DNA of 64,000 bases from Clostridium sp. (lineage in GTDB: Bacteria; Bacillota; Dethiobacteria; Dethiobacterales; Dethiobacteraceae), in assembly GCA_018335695.1 (NCBI GenBank), contig JAGXRV010000013.1, positions 49,037-113,036 of the forward strand, written 5' to 3'. A program made the translations under genes and the position numbers. The notes beneath the pieces are model-generated. The model saw nothing but the letters and a program-made list of their open reading frames with translations, was not told where the DNA came from and searched no databases. This document shows, in pieces, positions 33,959-43,135 of the stretch. Position 1 is the first letter of the stretch. Each line of letters begins with the position of its first letter.

Positions 33959-36658
33959 TTACCAGGCAGCCGTCAGCGGGGCACTAAATTTTTCTGCGGC
34001 TTGTCCGTGAACTTTCAACTTCCAGGAACGCGAATCAAGTGCTTCGAGCAGTTTTTCCGCAGCCCGTACAGGGTCAGTCTCCCAGATAAAATGGCCGCCG
34101 AAAACATCATGCGCTATTTGCAAAAGAATCCCATTGACGAGGTCGCTGCCAAGAACAGGCGGGATAATGCCTACATGGACAGGCAAGCCCATCGCCACAT
34201 TCCAGGAACCGATTGAGAGCGATTTCTCCGTCATCGCTTCCGGAGCGCTGGCCACAAAAGGAATTTTTGGCAGATCAACGCCTAAGTCGTTAGCTATGGC
34301 AGTAGCCAAATCGGCTGCCCTGGTGTTATCCACACAGGAACCCATGTGGAAAACGAGCGGCAGGCCGCCTTGCAGCTTCCCTTCATTTGCCTGCTCCAAA
34401 CGCCGGATAAAAGATTTCAAACCTTCTCCCGCATAACTATCTACCGCATCGGGAGCAAGCAGACCTAATTTCGCATAGGCGCCTGCTGCACAGCCGGTAG
34501 CCAAGAGAAAGACATTATCCTTAGCAAGTGCTTTGGCAATCGTCAGATAGTTATTATCCTGGGTCGTCTTGAGATTATTGCAGCCGGCAAACAAAGCCAC
34601 GCCACGCAGCTCGCCGCTTTTAAGCGCCTCGGTCAGCACTTTAACGGGAAAATCCGGATTTATAGCGGCAAACAGACCGTAAAGAGCCTCCAAGCTGAAG
34701 CCTGCCACAACCTGTTTCTTGACTGCCGGGATAAAGCAAGGCGAGCCAACTCTTTCCTGATAGGAAGCAATCGCCAGGCGAATAACTTCCTTCGCCTTCT
34801 CCAACGCCTGCTCCGTGGTGAAATCGACAAAATGTGAACCGGGAATGCGCGCATTCTGGGAAGTTGTGACAATCTTCGTTTTAAAACACTCAGCAGCCGC
34901 CTGAACGCTAGGCATTATGCATTGCACGTCTACCACCATCACATCGAGCGCACCCGTCATAATGGGCAGCTCTTGCGACATAAAGTTGGTTGCAAGCGGT
35001 ACTCCCTGGCGCATCAAAACCTCGTTGCCTGTACAGCAAACACCCATCAGCTGGATTCCCTCAGCGCCTGCTGCCCGCGCCTCATTATCCAAATCACGGG
35101 CTGCCATCACAATAAGTTCCGACAAAAGAGGGTTATGGCCATGGACGGCTATATTAACCTTCTGCTGGTCAATCACGCCCAAGTTTGCTTCGGTGTAAAT
35201 CGGAGCGGGAATCCCAAAGAGGATATCAGAAAGGTCGGTACCCACATGCATACCCGCAAAATCAGCCAAGGCCGCCTCCAGCGTCTTAAAGACAAGACTG
35301 ACCGGATCAGCATCCATGCCCAGATGAGTTTGGCTCATAGCTGTGGCGACTGTATCAAAGATACTTGTCGGCAAGATATCTGTTTCCTGAAATATCCGGA
35401 AACGACCGGTAGTGACAGTTTTTTCAACCCACTGCAGATGACCGTCAGCCAAGCGGCTGTACTCAGTCAAGCAAAGCGTTACCAGCTCGCGCAGAATGTC
35501 CATATCTTCGCGCCCGACGGTGCTGATGCCCATTCTTGCAGCCACTGCCTTCAGTTTTTGCGGACTGGCAATGCCATAGTCATTTCCGGCACGTCCCTCG
35601 GCTACCGCCTTTAAGGTAAGCAAGATATGCTTCGCATGGTCTGAATGAGCCGCCGTGCCGCCAAGTACGGAACGCAACAGATTGCGTGCCACAATAGTAT
35701 AAGCAGTAGCGCCACAGACACCTTTAGGAGCTGAAGAAGTAATCTGACACGGCCCCTGAATACAGATACGGCAGCAAATTCCGGAGTCTCCGTAACGACA
35801 TTGCGGCTGTTGTGCCAGATAACGCTGAAAAGCGGTATCAACCGGCATAACTGTCGCGAGCATAGCTGTAACGGCCGGATCCGCGCTTCTGCGCCGATCT
35901 TCCGCAATGCTTGCAGCCATGTCGACTCCTTCGCGGTGCAGCTCACCGGCAAAATGCAGAACTGTGTCTTTTAATTCCCTGTCCATTTTCATGCTGCCGG
36001 TGCAAGGATAATTGTGCCATCTATTACCGACAACTTCATGCAACTTTTCATCATCAGGCACGCCCGCTAGGTTGCGTGCCACAAAATAAGCTGCCCCGCA
36101 GGGTGAACTTTGCACGACTCTGGCTTCCTGGATTACTCCGTCCATTTTTCTGATACTAAACAAGGGAAACCCTATGCGAAAATGGCGGATAAATTTATTG
36201 ACTTCCGGATGAGCTTCGTTCTCCCGCAGAGCACAAAATGGTTTTGGAAAAACAATTTCCAAATCTGTCCCTTTAGCCTTCTGTTCCACCTGTCTGCGGG
36301 CACCGCCCTGCAGCCAGAGCGGATCCTCCAGCGGCACAACCAAAGCCTTCACCCCTGCCTGGAGACAAAGCTCCGGCAGGGAAAGAAGGATGTCCTGATG
36401 CAAGTTAATCGCCAGCACAGTATGCACGCCGCTAAATTGAGCGGCAGGCGGCAGATACTGAAGCGGATCCTCTTCCAGCATGACCGGCAGGTTGTCAGGC
36501 TGTTCCCAAACAAGGGCGATGTCCCGGGAATAGTTTAAATCGTACTGTCGGCGACATTCAGTACAGTCGGTACAACCGGTACAAAACTTCTCCACATCGC
36601 GCAAGTGACTGAGAACTTTTAAGCCGAAGGCTCCACTATACAAAAAAGCTATCTTCAC
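33959..36658 (-). CDS. DUF166-CooS fusion: Ni-Fe carbon monoxide dehydrogenase with N-terminal DUF166
   Basis: 899 residues from GTG 36658 (AAGGAGG 9 bases upstream). Residues 1-~248 match DUF166: VKIAFLYSGAFGLKVL, a Cys cluster CTGCTDCTEC (~26-35), FPKPFCAL, SSPCGAAYFVARNL and HNYPCTGSM. Residues ~255-899 are a full-length bacterial CooS/AcsA: D/B-cluster Cys in QCRYGDSGICCRICIQGPC (~287-304), C-cluster ligands in HGHNP (506/508), C541/C542, C580, C693, C723, C775, and the catalytic Lys in MTEKSLSIG. It should interconvert CO and CO2; DUF166 has no known function. Last gene of the acs operon, 33 bases after acsC. A second CODH (CdhA) is encoded upstream. Confidence 0.9.
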   Translation of the reverse strand: MKIAFLYSGAFGLKVLSHLRDVEKFCTGCTDCTECRRQYDLNYSRDIALVWEQPDNLPVMLEEDPLQYLPPAAQFSGVHTVLAINLHQDILLSLPELCLQAGVKALVVPLEDPLWLQGGARRQVEQKAKGTDLEIVFPKPFCALRENEAHPEVNKFIRHFRIGFPLFSIRKMDGVIQEARVVQSSPCGAAYFVARNLAGVPDDEKLHEVVGNRWHNYPCTGSMKMDRELKDTVLHFAGELHREGVDMAASIAEDRRRSADPAVTAMLATVMPVDTAFQRYLAQQPQCRYGDSGICCRICIQGPCQITSSAPKGVCGATAYTIVARNLLRSVLGGTAAHSDHAKHILLTLKAVAEGRAGNDYGIASPQKLKAVAARMGISTVGREDMDILRELVTLCLTEYSRLADGHLQWVEKTVTTGRFRIFQETDILPTSIFDTVATAMSQTHLGMDADPVSLVFKTLEAALADFAGMHVGTDLSDILFGIPAPIYTEANLGVIDQQKVNIAVHGHNPLLSELIVMAARDLDNEARAAGAEGIQLMGVCCTGNEVLMRQGVPLATNFMSQELPIMTGALDVMVVDVQCIMPSVQAAAECFKTKIVTTSQNARIPGSHFVDFTTEQALEKAKEVIRLAIASYQERVGSPCFIPAVKKQVVAGFSLEALYGLFAAINPDFPVKVLTEALKSGELRGVALFAGCNNLKTTQDNNYLTIAKALAKDNVFLLATGCAAGAYAKLGLLAPDAVDSYAGEGLKSFIRRLEQANEGKLQGGLPLVFHMGSCVDNTRAADLATAIANDLGVDLPKIPFVASAPEAMTEKSLSIGSWNVAMGLPVHVGIIPPVLGSDLVNGILLQIAHDVFGGHFIWETDPVRAAEKLLEALDSRSWKLKVHGQAAEKFSAPLTAAW

Positions 36659-36691
36659 TTTGGCTGCCTCCTTAGATATAACCAAGCAGAC

Positions 36692-38056
36692 TTATGCTAC
36701 ATTCTCGCGTCGCTTTTTCAACTCATTCAGGTACTTCGGCAGGTCGCCCGCTTCCCTTGGGCCCACAAGAATTTCCCAATCAGGCAGTTCTTCTTCCAGA
36801 TCGCCTTTAATACGGGCGACATACCCGGGGAGAACCAACTGCTTGTGTGTCACTTTGTCTGCCAAAGCCTGCTTTTTAACCATTTCCGCAATTGTTTCCG
36901 GACCGAAGGTGCCTGTTGACCAAGCCGCCAGCACACACAAGCCGCCGGTATCTTGACAAAGCAGGAAGACAGGCAGTTTGCTGTTTTCAGCTTCACCGGC
37001 CACAGCGTAATAAGTCAGGGCGAAATTGGTGGTAACCAGCACCGCTGCGCTCTCGTCGGCTTCGTTGAAACCATAAACTTTGCTTTCCACAGTCGGCGGC
37101 ACGCGCGGGTCGGTATAAATATCCTGACGCACTGTCAACAATGCCTGGAAATTCTCAAGCGAGATATCATCCAGAACAATGACCCCGGCATACTTGGCTA
37201 TACCTGCGGCAGCGAGCAGCATTTGCTGTTCCTGGTCAGAAGTTACTCTTGTAGCCATAAACAAGGTCGGAAAACCGAACGGTCTGAATTTATGCAGCAA
37301 GGCGGCACGATGAATCACAGTCTGATCCCGCACAAGCTCGGTCAAGCTGCCGGAGCGAGAATCGAGTACCAGATTTTCCAGACCGGCATCTTTTAGCTTA
37401 CCGACCAAATCCGCCAGGCTATCCAAACCGTCGGCACTGGCGCAAACGGCTGCGGTTTTTGCCAAATGAGGCACAACTTGCGCATAATTGTTGGCGGTAA
37501 CGCAAACTAACGGGTTTCTGGACTTGCTAGCTTCATAAGCCGCCAGTAAGAGCTCAGGCTCTGCCGCCAGCAGAATCAAGCCGGCATCCGTCTCAGCCAT
37601 TACCTTCTGCACCAGTTGCAGATATTTTCCGCTGTCGGCGCTTGTATGGCTGAGAGCGACTAAATCGAAGCGGGAAATCTTGTCCAAGCGTTCAAACTGC
37701 CAGCCAATCTTGGCAATTTTGGCAGACCAAGATGCCTCTTCTTCCCCGTCCGCAATCAATAATGCCATGCCGGGAGCACGGAAAAAGGTCTTCTGGTGAC
37801 GAAACATGACTTCTTCTTCGCCAATAGCCACTTGCCGAGCGCCTTGGCCGATAAATACCTGCCTGATTGGCGGCTGCAGCATGTCTTCCAGCTGCAGCCG
37901 CGCCTCGGCAGAGAGATAGGTGCACTTATCGAGTGTGATTCCGGCGTTTGCCAATTTCATCGCAAAGGCGAAACAAGTCGCCAAACCGCATTCCTTACAA
38001 TTTTTTTTGCCGTTTTCCGGCAGCATTTTCTGAATGTCTGAAGCTTTGACAGGCAT
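36692..38056 (-). CDS. acsC: Corrinoid iron-sulfur protein large subunit
   Basis: 454 residues. The N-terminal [4Fe-4S] domain shows CKECGLATC (Cys ~20, 23, 28) and DKCTY (Cys ~45); the TIM barrel and C-terminal corrinoid-binding domain follow. With AcsD it carries the methyl group on cobalt from AcsE to the acetyl-CoA synthase. GGAGG precedes the ATG. Bacterial-type length and sequence, unlike the archaeal-type CODH genes in the same operon. Confidence 0.95.
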   Translation of the reverse strand: MPVKASDIQKMLPENGKKNCKECGLATCFAFAMKLANAGITLDKCTYLSAEARLQLEDMLQPPIRQVFIGQGARQVAIGEEEVMFRHQKTFFRAPGMALLIADGEEEASWSAKIAKIGWQFERLDKISRFDLVALSHTSADSGKYLQLVQKVMAETDAGLILLAAEPELLLAAYEASKSRNPLVCVTANNYAQVVPHLAKTAAVCASADGLDSLADLVGKLKDAGLENLVLDSRSGSLTELVRDQTVIHRAALLHKFRPFGFPTLFMATRVTSDQEQQMLLAAAGIAKYAGVIVLDDISLENFQALLTVRQDIYTDPRVPPTVESKVYGFNEADESAAVLVTTNFALTYYAVAGEAENSKLPVFLLCQDTGGLCVLAAWSTGTFGPETIAEMVKKQALADKVTHKQLVLPGYVARIKGDLEEELPDWEILVGPREAGDLPKYLNELKKRRENVA

Positions 38057-38080
38057 AAAAATCCTCCTTCACGGCAACCC

Positions 38081-39268
38081 TTAGAGGCGCCCGGCATTCT
38101 GCATAAATTCAGTCAATTCATCCACATTCTGAACATCTTTTTCTGTGGCAATCTTAGCGAGCATTTCTTCCGAAACGTTTTCGCTAGCCAACTCCTTCAG
38201 AGTGGAAGTCATCCAAGCTACCCGGTTAAAGCCGCCGTCAGCAATCAGAAACTTAGGCGACAGAAGATATTGGACACCGATGCCGAGATAGCCCTCGTTC
38301 TGTTTACCGCCGCTTGCCATGCCGGCCAAGGTGGAGAACGGGTCGCCGATTACTGTGGCACCGACGAAATCTCTGGAAACGATACCAAAGCCGTCGACTT
38401 CCGGGATATAGAAAACAATAGCTTCAAAGCAACCGCAAGATGTGTGCGGGAAGGAGAGCGCGCTGTGCAGGCTAAACTGTGTGGTTTCACCCATGGAGCG
38501 CTCGGCTACTACTTCGTTGACGTTGTCGTAACCGATGCCTTCCTCATCAACAAGGTTGCCTTTGGGGATGGCAAACTGAGCGCCTTCCGGATCTACCTTA
38601 GTAGCGGCCCGGCCGTCAAACCAGTTGATAGCACCGCAGAGAGAAATCCGCTCCGGGGTGATGATGCAGACATGGGTAGGAGCAAAACTCTGGCAAAGCA
38701 CGCAACCGTAGAACTCTTCTACATCTTCTTCGCGCAAGCCTTTGACTTTAGCATCCCTTTCCTTATAAACCTTCATGGCTTCAGCAAGCAATTCCTTTAC
38801 CTTGTCCGGATCGGTTACAAACTCCACCGACATTTTCTCGATAACCGGCAACTCGGCGGTAAAGAGATCAATCAAAATCCGCCCGATTTCTTGCAGGGAA
38901 TTTAGTCCTTTTTTGAAAGCATTTTTGTGAATCCTAATCCAGATGTCATAACGCTGTGCCATATGAAAGACGCCTTCAATATAGTTAATATATTGGTGGA
39001 CACGCCTTTCCAACACGGCTTCCAAATCTCTTTCCAGCACTTCGCCGGCAACATCTACCTTGATAAAGATGTGATTTGAGGAACCTTCCGGCAAATCCTT
39101 GATGTCAGGGCCTGTTACAGTGATTTTATCGTGTTCTACCTCATCTAACCCCTTAACAGTTACGAGTTCACCCTTATGACTTACATCAGGACCACCAAAC
39201 TCCACATAAAAATCACTCTTCCGAATTCTCTCTCCCTCATACTGAGGACCTACGTCTGCTGAATACAT
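38081..39268 (-). CDS. Acetyl-CoA synthase, short CdhC-like form
   Basis: 395 residues. The A-cluster is complete: GCVLCQSFAPTHVC with a further Cys in ISLCGAINW (CX2CX8CX9C, cubane) and the Cys-Gly-Cys of HTSCGCFEA (distal Ni). It lacks the ~310-residue N-terminal domain that in bacterial AcsB contacts CODH, and so resembles archaeal CdhC. It joins CO, a methyl group and CoA. GGGAGG precedes ATG 39268. Flanked by cdhB and acsC. Confidence 0.94.
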   Translation of the reverse strand: MYSADVGPQYEGERIRKSDFYVEFGGPDVSHKGELVTVKGLDEVEHDKITVTGPDIKDLPEGSSNHIFIKVDVAGEVLERDLEAVLERRVHQYINYIEGVFHMAQRYDIWIRIHKNAFKKGLNSLQEIGRILIDLFTAELPVIEKMSVEFVTDPDKVKELLAEAMKVYKERDAKVKGLREEDVEEFYGCVLCQSFAPTHVCIITPERISLCGAINWFDGRAATKVDPEGAQFAIPKGNLVDEEGIGYDNVNEVVAERSMGETTQFSLHSALSFPHTSCGCFEAIVFYIPEVDGFGIVSRDFVGATVIGDPFSTLAGMASGGKQNEGYLGIGVQYLLSPKFLIADGGFNRVAWMTSTLKELASENVSEEMLAKIATEKDVQNVDELTEFMQNAGRL

Positions 39269-39320
39269 CTTTCTTTTCCTCCCACTCGTTTAATATTTTC
39301 TACTTTTTCAAAGCTTCTGC

Positions 39321-39878
39321 CTAAGCAGTTCCTAGTTCACTGATTACGCCTTCTAAATAGCCGCGCCATTTGTCCGTCTTAGGGATCACCGGCACCGCAA
39401 AATCAGCATTCGGGTGGCTGCGGCGGCAGATAGCAAATGTTTTCAGATGCGGCGCAAAATGCTTGAGCGTAGACAGACCACGCTCCGCAAGGTCGCACCT
39501 CACACCGGTGAACAACACCAAATCATGGAATCCTTTGCCGCGCACGCCGGCCCAGCTTTTATCCTTTAAAAAATGAACTATTTCGATGATGTCATAAGTT
39601 GAATCGGGAAGCACACCCAATTCCATCATCTTCTTCTTGACATGCGCTGTAGCACAGATAGGGATATTGCGAGCTTTAGCAATCTCTAAAGCATAATCAA
39701 TCAGCAGCCTGTCGCCCACAGGAGAATCTATTACCTCCGCGCCGAAAACATACAGCGGGTTGGTGGCTTTATCGATTATGCTTGCCGCCTCTGCCGGTTC
39801 TGACACCACCTTGGCAGCTTTCGTGCCGGTCAAAACATTGACCTTATAATAAGGCATAGTCATTAATTCAGATGCCAC
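39321..39878 (-). CDS. cdhB: CODH/ACS complex epsilon subunit (archaeal type)
   Basis: 185 residues matching the CdhB epsilon family: N-terminal GTKAAKVV, NPLYVFGAEV, and DLVLFTGVRCDLAERGLSTL. Rossmann-like fold, no metal site; in methanogens it binds CdhA in an alpha2epsilon2 complex. GTG 39878 follows AGGAGGG. Bacterial acetogens normally lack this gene, so it supports an archaeal origin for this part of the operon. Confidence 0.92.
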   Translation of the reverse strand: MASELMTMPYYKVNVLTGTKAAKVVSEPAEAASIIDKATNPLYVFGAEVIDSPVGDRLLIDYALEIAKARNIPICATAHVKKKMMELGVLPDSTYDIIEIVHFLKDKSWAGVRGKGFHDLVLFTGVRCDLAERGLSTLKHFAPHLKTFAICRRSHPNADFAVPVIPKTDKWRGYLEGVISELGTA

Positions 39879-39898
39879 TTGAATCCCTCCTGTTTCAA

Positions 39899-42205
39899 TT
39901 ATTTAATGGTTGCCTCGATGGGAACTTTAGTCTCATAAGTGCCGATAATAGTCGGCAAAGAGAGAACTGTCTTAGGCTTCCAGCCTACTTCCTTCAGATA
40001 GGCGAGTACTTCCCGTTTGTAAACAATGGGAATCTCCTTTTCTGTCCGAACAAAGTTTTGTAAATCATCAGGCAAACCGCCGATAACTTGCTTGTAAGCA
40101 GAGATATAGCTGTTTAACTTGATAGCGCGACCGGGAGGTGTATCATTACGACGGAAACACTGCTTAATGATGGTTATCAATGCTCTTTCTTTCGTCTCTG
40201 TCACAAGCATCATGTGTTCCGGCGTAGGCTCCTCAGTGTTTACCACCTGCTTGGTACGGCCGTCGATTACATTCCAGTCGCTGGCTTCCTTCTTACTCAT
40301 AAACAGGCGACGATATTTAGAGCCGTGGGGGCCAAGCACCACCGGTATTCCCCAACGTACAGCTCCGGTACCGATGGAAAGAGCTTTTTGTGAGTAAGGA
40401 CCCCAAACTACGCCGCAGGCACCGACCCTGTTTAAAATGTAGTCAGACATCAGCTCGAAATTAGCGCGGTTTGGCAGTGTGGCAAAGATGTTGGCGATTT
40501 TAATTGCCGCTCCCACCACATGAGCGTTGGAAACACAGGAGCCGACGTTTACGATACAACCGGCGTCAAACTCAGGGATATATTTTTCGTAAATGGTTTT
40601 GCCGTCCTCATCTTTGCGCATCGATGCAGCCATGGCCGCACAGCCGGAAAGAGTAACGATATATTTGCGGCGGGCCAACTCTTCAGCCAACCAAGCTACA
40701 TCGTCGATATCGCCGGGGAAGTTGGAACAGCCGGCAAATAAAACTACACCGGGGATAGTACCAAGCACGATGGGAGAACCAACCTTCCTGATCTCAACAT
40801 CGTGAATCGGACCGCGGCCGGCACGAATCTTATAAGTGTCCGAAGCAGCAGCAGCCTGCATAACTTTTAGGATGGGGATATCATTGACACAAGCCTCTTC
40901 ACATTTAGCGCAGCCGATGCAACGCAAGAAAACGCTGCCCAACTTTGTGAAGTCGCCCTGTCTGGCCTGATTGATGGCTACGTTAATCGGCAGAAGGTTC
41001 GCACAAGCCCGGTTGCAGGCCTCGCAAGTGCCGCGGCATTTAGCTGAGGCAAGCGCAGCTTCTTCCTGAGTCATAATCTTCTTTCTCTCCTGACGGACAG
41101 GCGCCAGCGCCAGCGCGGCACGCACAATCACTTCAGCCGCCTTTTCCGAGTCGAGAATCAGAAACTGCTTTTGTTTTTCAAGCATGGACTGAAGAATATC
41201 ATCCGCCGTCATAGCAGAAGCGTCTTCCAATCCATAACAAATTTTATCGGAACAGGCAATCATGGCTGCTCCTGCTTCGCTTGCCATCTGCGGAATATCG
41301 GTGACGACGCACTGCTCATCGGTTACGACTACGTCCGCCAAGCCTGCTTTCAAAAAAAAGCGCTGGCGGGAAAGCGGACCGATAACTTTGGCGCCGCTGT
41401 CATAACGTGTCATATCAAGCGCGGTACAGCAAAGTCCCGCAACTTCTACCTTATCGTACAGATCATGCTGGCGCAGATAATCAACAATCGCATTGGCGGT
41501 GACTGCGTTATGACCTACTACCACAATGGTAGGCTTCTTTACATCTATCGCGCCCCAACCCAAGTCAACCAGAGCCGTATCAGCGATTGATGTAGGCAGT
41601 CCATAGCCGACTATCTGAGCTATATCAGCCGCTTCCAACGCCACATGGTCGAGCATGCCGGCGTGAAACGCCTTAGACTCAAAGTCGCGATAGCTGCCTT
41701 CCTGACCCATATGGGTAGCGGAAACCAGATGAATCATTTCCCGCTCAACATATTCAATCGCTTTGCGCAGGTCGCCGAGATTTTCAGGTTTAAGACCCAT
41801 AACAGTCCTGATGATCGGAGCCTCTACGTTTACTTGACTACCTAAATCGATTTTGAAATCTTCACCATATTTCTCAATCAAGTGCTCAATCATATGCCTG
41901 CCGTGTGCGCCATGAGCCGCCGTACCCATCAATGAACAGATGAGAATCCATCTGGCCTGCTGCGCGGCGATATCTATGCCGCAAGCACCCTTCTTGTCCC
42001 CCGTCAGGTCACACTTACCGAAAGTACATAGGCAACACAGGTCGCAAAACGGAGCGTAAAAAGGCTCATAGGTGTCCAACAGACGGAAATCCCAGTTGCG
42101 CAAATCCGTCAGCGAGGGCATAGGTGTCGGCCCCACAGGCTCCCATTCATCGTCTGCTCTAATAATTCTTCTAATCTCTTCTTCCCTCAATTTCCCTTTG
42201 CTCAT
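39899..42205 (-). CDS. cdhA: CODH alpha subunit, archaeal CdhA type
   Basis: 768 residues, longer than bacterial CooS (~640). N-terminal cluster region FCDLCCLCTFGKCDL with KKGACGID; mid-region ferredoxin insert with CRGTCEACNRAC and CIGCAKCEEAC (two extra [4Fe-4S] clusters), the hallmark of archaeal CdhA; C-cluster ligands in GHNAVTANA, GLCCTALD, DEQCVVTD, FAGCSNFPG, LSGCAAMAA and NVGSCVSN. It reduces CO2 to CO for the acetyl-CoA synthase. GGGAGG precedes ATG 42205. Paired with cdhB directly downstream. Confidence 0.95.
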   Translation of the reverse strand: MSKGKLREEEIRRIIRADDEWEPVGPTPMPSLTDLRNWDFRLLDTYEPFYAPFCDLCCLCTFGKCDLTGDKKGACGIDIAAQQARWILICSLMGTAAHGAHGRHMIEHLIEKYGEDFKIDLGSQVNVEAPIIRTVMGLKPENLGDLRKAIEYVEREMIHLVSATHMGQEGSYRDFESKAFHAGMLDHVALEAADIAQIVGYGLPTSIADTALVDLGWGAIDVKKPTIVVVGHNAVTANAIVDYLRQHDLYDKVEVAGLCCTALDMTRYDSGAKVIGPLSRQRFFLKAGLADVVVTDEQCVVTDIPQMASEAGAAMIACSDKICYGLEDASAMTADDILQSMLEKQKQFLILDSEKAAEVIVRAALALAPVRQERKKIMTQEEAALASAKCRGTCEACNRACANLLPINVAINQARQGDFTKLGSVFLRCIGCAKCEEACVNDIPILKVMQAAAASDTYKIRAGRGPIHDVEIRKVGSPIVLGTIPGVVLFAGCSNFPGDIDDVAWLAEELARRKYIVTLSGCAAMAASMRKDEDGKTIYEKYIPEFDAGCIVNVGSCVSNAHVVGAAIKIANIFATLPNRANFELMSDYILNRVGACGVVWGPYSQKALSIGTGAVRWGIPVVLGPHGSKYRRLFMSKKEASDWNVIDGRTKQVVNTEEPTPEHMMLVTETKERALITIIKQCFRRNDTPPGRAIKLNSYISAYKQVIGGLPDDLQNFVRTEKEIPIVYKREVLAYLKEVGWKPKTVLSLPTIIGTYETKVPIEATIK

Positions 42206-42230
42206 TTTCTTTCCTCCCTCTTCTAAGATT

Positions 42231-43115
42231 TTAGCTTACCATCGCCTTAACGCGTCGCAAGCTTTCCGGATGGCGCATAGTTACTATATCAGCGCCGGCC
42301 AGCAAAAGGGAAAACGCGGTGGCCGCCTCCCAAACTATCCCTTTGCCGGCGTCTTGGATAGCCTCTTTTGTTTTCCATGCTTCTTTTCCCACTCTGGCAA
42401 TCAAAGGAGACTGCAAAGTTTTGTCATCGTGCGCAACAGCCGAGAGACGAATACGCTCCATCGTTGAGTAGGCATACTCAAGACCATAACCGGCAGCACA
42501 AGTCAACGGATCAATAACCACCCTGTCCAACGGGAAATATTTACCCAGCCTGATATTTAAGTCTTTGGCAAGGTTGATATCCATAGGAATCTGAGCGATG
42601 ATCGCATGACCGTGTTCCAGCGCGGCAGTTGCTATCTCCTGATGATTCTCCTTTAATACCGGCCCGATCAGCAGATTTAACCCGCTGCAAACTTCTGCCA
42701 CAACCGGCAAAACAGCAGCATCCTTCTCTTTTTCGCCCAAACCAAAGACTACGACCGGCACATTTACCGACTCTGCCACTTTCTTTACACCGGCGGCAAT
42801 TTCTGCGGCAGGCACGTCTTTTTCCATACTGTTTAAAGTAAGGAAAATTAAATCAGCGCCATAAACTTCCGCATTCTTTTTAGCCCACGCCTCAGGAGAA
42901 GTTTTAACGTCGGCATAAAATTCCTGCAATGAGGCTACCCAGTCTGTCGGCTCAATGTCAGACACTTCCAGCGCAAATTTAGGCTGCGCTGTTTTTCCTT
43001 CAAAAGAATGGAAGGGAAGCGTATTTTGTCCGCCCACAACGCCTTTCTTCCCCTCCGCACCTAACACAAGTTCTTTAATCTCGCCCGGGTATTTTTCCAA
43101 AAACCTCTCTAACAT
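42231..43115 (-). CDS. acsD: Corrinoid iron-sulfur protein small subunit
   Basis: 294 residues, TIM-barrel family. LGAEGKKGVVGGQNTLPFHSFEG and DPLTCAAGYGLEYAYSTMERIRL are typical. It dimerises with AcsC and contributes to cobalamin binding. Start ATG 43115 with GGGAGGCGG upstream. Lies between acsE and cdhA. Confidence 0.95.
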   Translation of the reverse strand: MLERFLEKYPGEIKELVLGAEGKKGVVGGQNTLPFHSFEGKTAQPKFALEVSDIEPTDWVASLQEFYADVKTSPEAWAKKNAEVYGADLIFLTLNSMEKDVPAAEIAAGVKKVAESVNVPVVVFGLGEKEKDAAVLPVVAEVCSGLNLLIGPVLKENHQEIATAALEHGHAIIAQIPMDINLAKDLNIRLGKYFPLDRVVIDPLTCAAGYGLEYAYSTMERIRLSAVAHDDKTLQSPLIARVGKEAWKTKEAIQDAGKGIVWEAATAFSLLLAGADIVTMRHPESLRRVKAMVS

Positions 43116-43135
43116 CTCTTCCGCCTCCCAAAAAA

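Noticed and set aside
34922..35614. 230-codon plus-strand ORF
   Set aside because: Lies wholly antisense within the DUF166-CooS gene, whose conserved motifs cover it; no ribosome site.
38270..38905. 211-codon plus-strand ORF
   Set aside because: Antisense to the acetyl-CoA synthase gene, which has a complete A-cluster.
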